DNA of 64,000 nucleotides. Origin: Dactylorhiza incarnata (taxonomy: Eukaryota > Streptophyta > Magnoliopsida > Asparagales > Orchidaceae). The DNA is taken from contig JAWHQI010000064.1 of NCBI GenBank assembly GCA_033032865.1, positions 2,852,001 through 2,916,000 on the forward strand, written 5' to 3'. The notes under the pieces were generated by a model. That model did no database searches, was not told where the DNA came from, and saw only the letters and a list, made by a program, of their open reading frames with translations. A program made the position numbers and the translations under genes. Positions 57,399 through 64,000 of this stretch are shown here, one piece after another (the first letter of the stretch is position 1; every line of letters starts with the position of its first letter).

Positions 57399-58069
57399 TG
57401 TTGTAAAATCCGGTACAAACGGAGACACACAACTATAAAATCACAGACAAAACAAGAACACAAAAGAAGCCAAATCTGCGCCCGGCAAAACCCGCCGGCG
57501 CACAATCTAAAATATATATTAAATTAAACAATATATAAATGCAATTATAAGAAAATAACCGGAGAAGAAAAGACCGTCCGATGAAACACCGAGGATACGC
57601 CGGACGCGCACAATCCGCGGAAAAGTAGAAGATCTGGACTGCAATCCGCCTAGCGGACGCACAAAGTTCACTGAAACCTTCAACGTCAAAGTCCGACGTC
57701 CAACCGCACCACCATCGGAGAACAACGCCACCACCGGAGAAAAAACACCGTCGAGACTAACTGCACGCACGCGCGTCTTCGACACCACGCCTCTCCGCAC
57801 CAAAGAACGTCCACTACAACGCCGCCGACAATCTCCAACGAGCCCGACGACTCTCTCCTTCAAGACCGGCGACAACACTCAAGGTCGGCGGCCCCTCCGA
57901 GTACACGAGCGAGAGAGAGAGAGAGAGAGAAGGGAGAGAGAGAGGCGGCGTATTCCTCCTCGAAAGCGGCTGCCCGGTTGCTACAGGAGGCTCCAATCAA
58001 TTTCTCCAAAACCTAGGCAGATGGCTCTCCACATAGGCGGACGACTTCACTCTCTTATGTGAATAGGCG

Positions 58070-58072
<3 letters not shown>
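57399..58072 (-). repeat. Left LTR of Copia C
   Basis: It ends in a (TA)n run instead of the expected CCAACA. It carries a (GA)n microsatellite at about 57,908-57,935. Confidence 0.85.
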
Positions 58073-58120
<48 letters not shown>

Positions 58121-58904
58121 GAGTGACAGTGCACGGGAGCCCCCCGTGCCCCGCGCGACAGTACCCTCCCCCCCCCCCCCCCCCCCCCGGCGGGCTTCGT
58201 CCGCCCCACGGCGGGCTTCGCCCGCCCCCGATACGCACCCAGTATTATTAAAAAAATCCTTGCTTCGCCCCCGGTACGCACCCACCTAGTAATATTAAAA
58301 AAAATTTCCTTTTTTCTTTATAAAAATTTCCTTTTTTATATCAATTTCTCCCTGAGTGCGCCAGCATCGAGTAATTTTATTATGCTTCGTTTGGTCATTT
58401 TTTGTCATTGATTATAATTTCATTATATTATATATATTAACTTATATATACAATTTATATTTATATAAAGAAACTGCCCCCTCCAGTTATGTCCGCCGCC
58501 CCCTCCCGTTTCTCTCCTACGCCGCCGGCGGAGCCACCACCAGCCTGACCGGTGCCCGCCAGCGAGGTCGCCGGACCCCAGCCTGGCCGGTGGCCCTGCC
58601 GGAGCGCCGCCGGACCAACCCCGGCAGGTTCGCCGGGGTCCGGCGACCTCGCCGGCGGGCACTGGTCAGGCCGTCGGTGCCTCCGGCAGCGGCGGGGAAG
58701 GGAACCGGGAGGGTGGGGAGCGGCTATCGGGCTGAATCGAGTTTTCTGCTTGGAGATTTTGTTATTTTTGCTATTTGCAGGCCCGGTAAATCCGGATATA
58801 GCTATTGCAGTCCAGTTCATCGCGATCCAACGACTGTGATTTAATTTCTGATTGTATTTTGAGCCTCATATGGTCCTCAAAGTACTTCTTTATATAATAT
58901 AGAT
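58073..58904. other. 832-bp insertion in a TA run, with GC-rich foldback
   Basis: It begins with (TA)n (58073-58117) and is absent from the other copy of the LTR-flank unit. It contains a 21-base C run (58168-58188), CGGCGGGCTTCG repeats and a GC-rich inverted repeat (58544-58579 and 58635-58670). GACAGTACCC and the CGGGCTTCGCCCG motif recur inverted near 62,109-62,145, so a related fragment lies there. No gene recognised. Confidence 0.6.
58544..58670. repeat. GC-rich inverted repeat, 36-bp arms
   Basis: Arms at 58544-58579 (starts CCTGACCGGTGCCCGCC) and 58635-58670 pair with two mismatches around a 55-nt loop. The loop itself contains a smaller CCTGCCGG/CCGGCAGG stem. Confidence 0.9.
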
Positions 58905-59532
58905 ATAATGGCGGGTTTTAATAAACCTAAAACCTATAAAATTTTCTCTCTCTCTCTATATATATATATAACATATATATATATAATATATATCTATACC
59001 ATTCTATATAAAAAAAGATTATTTGGTGCAACATTCATAATGTCAGTTGTACCTTTTTTTTACTTTTAAAAATTATAAGTTTTTAAAAAACATGATCATT
59101 TCTGTAATTACCAAGATCCTGCCTAATATGTTGTTTAAATTCAAACCAGAGGTAAAAAAAAAATGATGTATCATAATAAGCACAACTATCGAAAAAGCTG
59201 ATCTTCATGACATGTCCATTAACAAACACAACTATATATATATATATATGATAGGCACGGGGCTCAGGATCTCAGGATCCGAACCAAAAATATAACAATC
59301 CATCACCTTGGTTCGGGATCAGGAGTCACCACCTGCACGAAGTACCACCCTAAAGTCCTGAGGCATCAACCAACTTGCTCTAGTCGACTTATCCCTGCTC
59401 TGGCTCAACCCCTGAATGTCGACACAACCGGATCACTGGATCTGATTCGCCTAGTCAGACTACCAGAAGGGCAATCTCCTGCACCACCTGACCATCCACT
59501 CTATCGGGCGCAGAAATCATGGGCACACCACC

Positions 59533-60545
59533 TCACATCGTGGTCCCCATCACCCGGTACAGACTACCGCACTGCATAGCTCGCCTGAGCACTGTGCTCC
59601 CTCGCGTCACTGTCAGACTTCCACTTATCGCCGCAAAATTGCATCCTCTGGAGTCCAATCTGCCCAGTGATATCAAATTTCTGCGCAGCTTAGGTACCAG
59701 ATGTACACGCTCAAGCCTACGCACGGCTCCGTCATGCATCCGGATGTCTACCGTCCCGGTCCCCGTGACCTCACATGTTGAGCCGTCACCCAGAAAGACT
59801 GACCCAGTCGTCACCTCCAGTGAACTGAACATCGCCGCATCTGAGCAAATGTGCTGTGAAGCACCAGAATTTAGTGCCCAACTATCTGAGTCGCATGGAC
59901 TCTCAGTGATGATGAGAGACACATCACTATCATCTGTCGTAGCTTCCGCCGCCTTGTCCGCATCCTGGACCTCCCCAGAAATCTTTGCACGCTGCGGACA
60001 ATGTCTCATGATATGGCCACTCCGTCTGCAATGGTATCACGTCACTGCCTTCCTCGATGCGGATCTGGACCGTGCACTCCCAGATCCCTTCTCGAACTGT
60101 CTCCCTCGTCGTCCTCCTACTGCCAAAGCATGCTCACCCTCAAGAGTGGGGTCTGACAACTTTTGGCTGGACAGTAACGCAGATGTAATCTTCTCCACGT
60201 CTACTGTATCCATCCCATACAGCAGAGCGTTTTACATATGCTTATACGACGTTGGGAGCGAGGTAAGAAGCAATAAGACCTTATCTTCTTCCTCCTCCTT
60301 CACACGAACCACGTGCAGTTGGTTGAGAAGGTCATTGAACACATTGAATTGTTCTTGCAGTTACCACCCTCCTGCATCTTCAGGCCGTAAAGTCGCTGCT
60401 TTAGCAACAATCTCGTGGTCAACGACTTGCTCATGTAGAGTCCCCCAAGCTTCTCCCACAATATGACAGCAGACTCTTCAAATACCGATGTTAAACAGCA
60501 CCTTATCATCAACACACATCCTAATAACGTTGGTGACGCGCTCAT
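59533..60545 (-). pseudogene. Copia C gag and protease remnants
   Basis: The minus frame 60545-60300 has the gag motif AVILWEKLGGLYMSKSLTTR. The frame 60009-59533 has a partial gag end and the protease region SGASQHIC (an N replaces the catalytic D before it), then RRNLISLGRLDSRG of the pre-integrase region. Integrase and RT are missing. The long open + strand frame over the same DNA is an antisense by-product. Confidence 0.85.
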
Positions 60546-60892
60546 CCGTCTCAGTCCACTCAGAATCCTTCATTGGAGCGGGCAAAGAATTACGCCCCCG
60601 CAGCACTTGGATCAACCCCTGCTCAACCAGCATATCCTTGACCCGAATCTGCTATAGGCGGTGAAAGTTCCCGCTACCGTCAAATTTCTCCACATAATAC
60701 CTTGCCAAAACAGTGTTCTTCGTTGTCATAGCTGCCTGCAATACCTCTAGGTAATCTGATTAATTCACGGATAAGATCTGAGAAGATAGAGAGCGGACCG
60801 ATGTCGTCACCTGTCGTTGACCAAAACCTAAAACTGGAGCGTCCAATCAGTAACCTACTCGAAACCTCGCTCTAATACCACATGTTGTAAAA

Positions 60893-61610
60893 TCCGGTAC
60901 AAACGCATAATCACAACTATAAAATCACAGACAAAACAAGAACACAAAACATGCCAAATCTGTGCCCGGCAAAACCCGTCGACGCACAATCTTAAATATA
61001 TATTAAATTAAACAATATATAAATGCAATTATAAGCAAATAAGATGAGAAGAAAAGACCGTCCGATGAAACACCGACGATGCACCGGACGCGCGCGATCC
61101 GCGAAAAAGTAGAAGATCTAGACTGCAATCCGCCCAGCGGACGCACAAGGTTCACCGGAACCTTCGACGTCAAAGTTCGACGTCCAACCGCACCACCACC
61201 GGAGAACAACACCACCACCGGAGAACAACACCACCACCGGAGAGGAAACACTGTCGAGACTAACTGCAATCACGCGCGTCTTCGACATCACGCCTCTCCA
61301 CACCAAAGAACGTCCACCACAATGCCATCGACAATCTCCACCGAGCCTGGTGACAACACCCTCTCCCAACGCCGACGACTATCTCCTCCAAGACCGACGG
61401 CAACACTCAAGACCGGCGGCCCCTCCGAGTGCACGAGAGCGAGCGAGAGAGAGAGAGAGATAGAGAAGGGAGAGAGAGAGGCGGTGTATTCCTCCTCGAA
61501 AGCGGTTGCCCGGTTGCTACAGGCGGCTCCAATCGGTTTCCCCAAAACCTAGGTGGATGGCTCTCCACACAGGCGGGCAGCTTCACTCTCTTACGTGAAC
61601 ATAGCCAACA
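60893..61610 (-). repeat. Right LTR of Copia C
   Basis: 718 bp, TGTTG...CCAACA, with a (GA)n run near 61,441-61,480 and a tandem triple of CCACCACCGGAGAACAACA-like units near 61,190-61,245. Confidence 0.9.
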
Positions 61611-62430
61611 TATATATAATGGCAGTTGTTAATAAACCTAAAACCTATAATTTTATATCTTTATCTCCTCTCTCTCTCTCTATATATATAATCTTAGTAT
61701 ATATAATCTTAATATATATATATATATATATCTTTAACTACTACGTAAAAGAAGTTGTCTTTGGTGCAACATTCAAAAATGTCAAATATAACATCATTCT
61801 TTTACTCAAATGACTTAATATATATTATAAAAAAAAGGAAAATTCATAAAATACAATAGCTATTTGTGTAATTACACAATATCCCTATAATAAAAATAAT
61901 GATTGAAATTCATAAAATCTAAAAATATTTTAGTAGACCTCCTATACCTACTATGATAGGTTATCATTAGGCCTCAAAAAATTAATTTCAAAATATAATG
62001 ACTTACTTTAAAATAATTTTTTGTTAAAATATAAATGTTTTTGAATTTTTTTTATAATATATTGATTTATATTTTTTTACGGTCATTTTGAGTACTCATA
62101 TGTATATGTTGCGGGCGAAGTCCGCCGTCGTCGGCCGGGTACTGTCATATGCAGGCACAACCAAAGGATCTGACCGCTAAGAGTCGAACCAGATCTCAGA
62201 TTCGAACAAGGGCATGGTATTGACATTATGAATTTTTCAACAAAAGGAGATTTTCCCTTATACTATAGTACAGATTATATTCAAAGAAATCAAGATATTT
62301 GTTCTTATTATTCGTTGTAGAGGTTGCTGCAATGAACTAAGGGCAGATTCTTTCCTTGCATTACCTAGAAAATTTCATTAATTACCAACATGTAACTTTA
62401 TACTACGATCTATTTTTGTACATAACATGT
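61611..62430. other. AT-rich flank
   Basis: Up to 61,790 it is homologous to 58,905-59,040. It contains TA microsatellites. No gene. Confidence 0.6.
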
Positions 62431-62632
62431 GGATAATTCTCCTTGCACAAGTTGTATAAATTTTTAACTCAATATGTTGCTACTTTTGAATACTCGTAGC
62501 TGATTAGTTCAAAGCCATGAACCTAAATATTTTGGATAATTCTCCTTGCACAATTTTTAACTCATTGGAGTTCTGATGAGCTCCAATGAATTTACTAGAT
62601 CAAAAAACAAAGCCATGAACCTAAATATTTCA
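62431..62632. repeat. Interleaved short direct duplications
   Basis: GGATAATTCTCCTTGCACA occurs near 62,432 and 62,534, and AAAGCCATGAACCTAAATATTT near 62,511 and 62,609. Their order suggests a local duplication followed by deletion. Confidence 0.8.
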
Positions 62633-62639
62633 CCAACTG

Positions 62640-63200
62640 TTATTTTGGTCCATTTCAAAATCGAGTCAACTTTCGGAGTATTTAATTATTTGACAAACCC
62701 TTTTTCTTTTCTATTTTGTGAGTGCGGGAATCTTACGTGGCGACCACTGGCCAATACATGAATCTTTGAGGAGCCACCCCTTTCACTTCTTCTTCAAATT
62801 TTTTTGTAGTTTTCGAGGCCCCTCTCGTTTCGCTTAAGTTCGCAGGGCTCAGAAAAACCCTACCCCATCAACAATGTGGGGTCCTTAAATGGGGAGAATC
62901 GAGCCCCACTAGAAGACAATTTGTCCCCTTGGTTGATCCGTCGCCACTGCTCCCAGTGCCGACTGGGCCTTCCCCAAACACTGAGCGGAATAATAAATCC
63001 CCCAGCTGAGCGTTTCAAGGCATGGGGAGGTGCATATAATCCTTGAGGGGCGTTTTAACTCATTTTGTACAACCCTCATATTTTTTGAGTCGGTGTGACC
63101 CGACATGGATGAGGTCGAGATGGAAAAGGTGACCGCGACGCAGTAAGCCAAACCATTGGAGATCGTTAAGGACCGAGAAAGAGAAAAACCGGGAGGGGGA
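62640..63200. other. Stretch without recognised gene
   Basis: Moderately GC-rich from 62,760 onward. It may be the start of an LTR whose promoter lies at 63,643. Confidence 0.4.
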
Positions 63201-63213
63201 ATACTTCCTACTT

Positions 63214-63512
63214 GGGCGAGCGGACCCTAGGTCCACTCGCCCGAGTGAAGGGGCGAGTGGACCATAGGTCCACTCGCCCGAAGTAGGGGCGAGTCAGGCG
63301 TGTGGGCGAGTGGACCTATGGTCCACTCGCCCCAGGCAGATGGGCGAGTGGACCATAGGTCCACTCGCCCCGGGCACCTGGGCGAGTGGACCATGGGTCC
63401 ACTCGCCCCGGGCAACTGGGCGAGTGGACCAATGGTCCACTCGCCCGGTTAGATGAGTGGACCATGAGGTCCACTCGCCCAATTCGGGTGGTGGACCTTG
63501 GTCCGCTCACCC
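63214..63512. repeat. Array of eight palindromic hairpin units
   Basis: The unit GGGCGAGTGGACC-N3-GGTCCACTCGCCC (29 bp) occurs at 63214, 63251, 63304, 63342, 63380, 63418, 63452 and 63486. Arms are 12-13 bp and mostly perfect; the centre varies (CTA, ATA, TAT, ATG, AAT). Spacers of 8-10 bp are not conserved, apart from a larger degenerate one after unit 2. The last two units are degenerate. Confidence 0.92.
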
Positions 63513-63590
63513 GACCCCCGGCAAGGGGGGGAGTGGACGACTCGGGCTCCACTCGCCCCCCTCTTTTTTCGGTCGTTCGGGTTGGTTGTT

Positions 63591-63650
63591 GGGCTGCGGA
63601 TAGTGGATTTTTGGCTATCCGCAGCCCAATTTTTGGGAAGTCTATAAATA
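63591..63650 (+). promoter_or_regulatory. Hairpin and TATA box of an LTR-like promoter
   Basis: A 12-bp-arm hairpin GGGCTGCGGATA/TATCCGCAGCCC (63591-63627) stands before TATAAATA (63643-63650). The sequence to 64,000 looks like an LTR leader (U5-like) with no coding frame recognised. The element would extend beyond the window. Confidence 0.5.
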
Positions 63651-64000
63651 GACTCCCATGGGCACCTTGGGAAGGGTTGTTGATATCCCCCCCCCACCCT
63701 CGCGTGTGTGCTGTGAGCAAGCACTACCCCTCCCCTCCCCCTGTCATTGAAGGTGGACGGTGAGGTGATCTTTAGTGCCCTCCAAGGTGCCCAGGCCCGG
63801 CATTGGCTTGGGAGGGCAAGTTCCTTGAGAGCTTCTGGGTACGTGGTGGGACCTCCACGCTGCTGCTTAAGGGGTTCGTTTGTGGACTTAGGAGTTTTCC
63901 AAGGGTTAGGTCCTTCAGTTCTTAGTTACTGGTCAAGGGTCTCGTTCAAGTCAAGTAAGGGTTAGCTACATCTCCTTTTCGAACGTCGAAACCGGTTCTC

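Larger units (their letters stand above)
57399..61610 (-). mobile_element. Truncated and rearranged Copia element C
   Basis: LTR copies lie at 57399-58072 and 60893-61610, both starting TGTTGTAAAATCCGG. A minus-strand TGGTATTAGAGC primer site (60879-60890), one base off the usual, sits beside the right LTR. Between them are pieces of gag and protease only. No target duplication is found. The sequence beyond the outer edge of the right LTR (61,616-61,780) reappears at 58,905-59,040 after the left LTR, so an LTR-plus-flank unit has been duplicated. Confidence 0.8.

Noticed and set aside
59519..60466. A 315-codon + strand frame
   Set aside because: It lies antisense to recognisable Copia gag and protease sequence on the minus strand and has no family resemblance of its own.
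63227..63720. Repeat array considered as CRISPR
   Set aside because: The units are palindromic, spacers are short, similar and partly repeated, and the context is a plant nuclear genome with LTR signals.

Overview
This is a piece of a nuclear plant genome, almost certainly an angiosperm. The evidence is one intron-rich chloroplast-targeted gene (NYC1) with plant splice sites, set in nested plant LTR retrotransposons, plant L1 and RTE LINEs, and MITEs. Nothing bacterial is present. I cannot tell monocot from dicot.

Layout. 1-about 5,930: 3' part of a Tat-like Gypsy element. It has an 84-bp tandem repeat, a three-exon antisense gene (Transposase_28 family), a decayed coiled-coil ORF and an LTR with a + strand TATA box. 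6,300-7,330: short tandem repeats. 7,881-12,394: a non-coding LTR retrotransposon (minus strand) filled with GC-rich tandem repeats. 12,395-14,510: AT-rich DNA, two strong palindromes, a 27-bp tandem repeat and a GC-rich block shared with the previous element. 14,850-20,633: a Copia element (+) with 177-bp LTRs, TSD ATAAT and a broken gag-pol. 21,247-29,568: an L1-type LINE split by a nearly intact Copia element (22,559-28,302, minus, TSD ATTAT). 31,036-31,267: a foldback element with a tRNA-like core.

32,239-48,842: the one convincing host gene, NYC1 (chlorophyll b reductase), on the minus strand. I could join ten exons into an uninterrupted 529-residue reading frame. Intron 8 holds a Gypsy-derived element with gag but no protease, RT or integrase core (33,514-38,882, TSD GCACT). 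Intron 7 holds a full-length but decayed RTE LINE (40,065-43,436, TSD AATTTAAATA). That LINE is itself interrupted by a 312-bp foldback element carrying a 5S-rRNA-like segment (42,907-43,218). Introns 3 and 6 hold MITEs.

51,373-56,667: a second gag-only element, of Copia type, with 1.75-kb LTRs and TSD ACATT. 57,399-61,610: a rearranged, truncated Copia element whose LTR-plus-flank unit is duplicated. 63,214-63,512: an array of eight about 29-bp hairpins, followed by LTR-like promoter sequence that runs off the window.

The observation most worth following is that the elements at 31,036 and 42,907 look like one family. Both have about 45-bp terminal inverted repeats and a shared tRNA-like core, and the second has a 5S rRNA-like segment inserted into that core. 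Boundaries and comparisons were made by eye. Family names rest on recognised motifs, not on searches.
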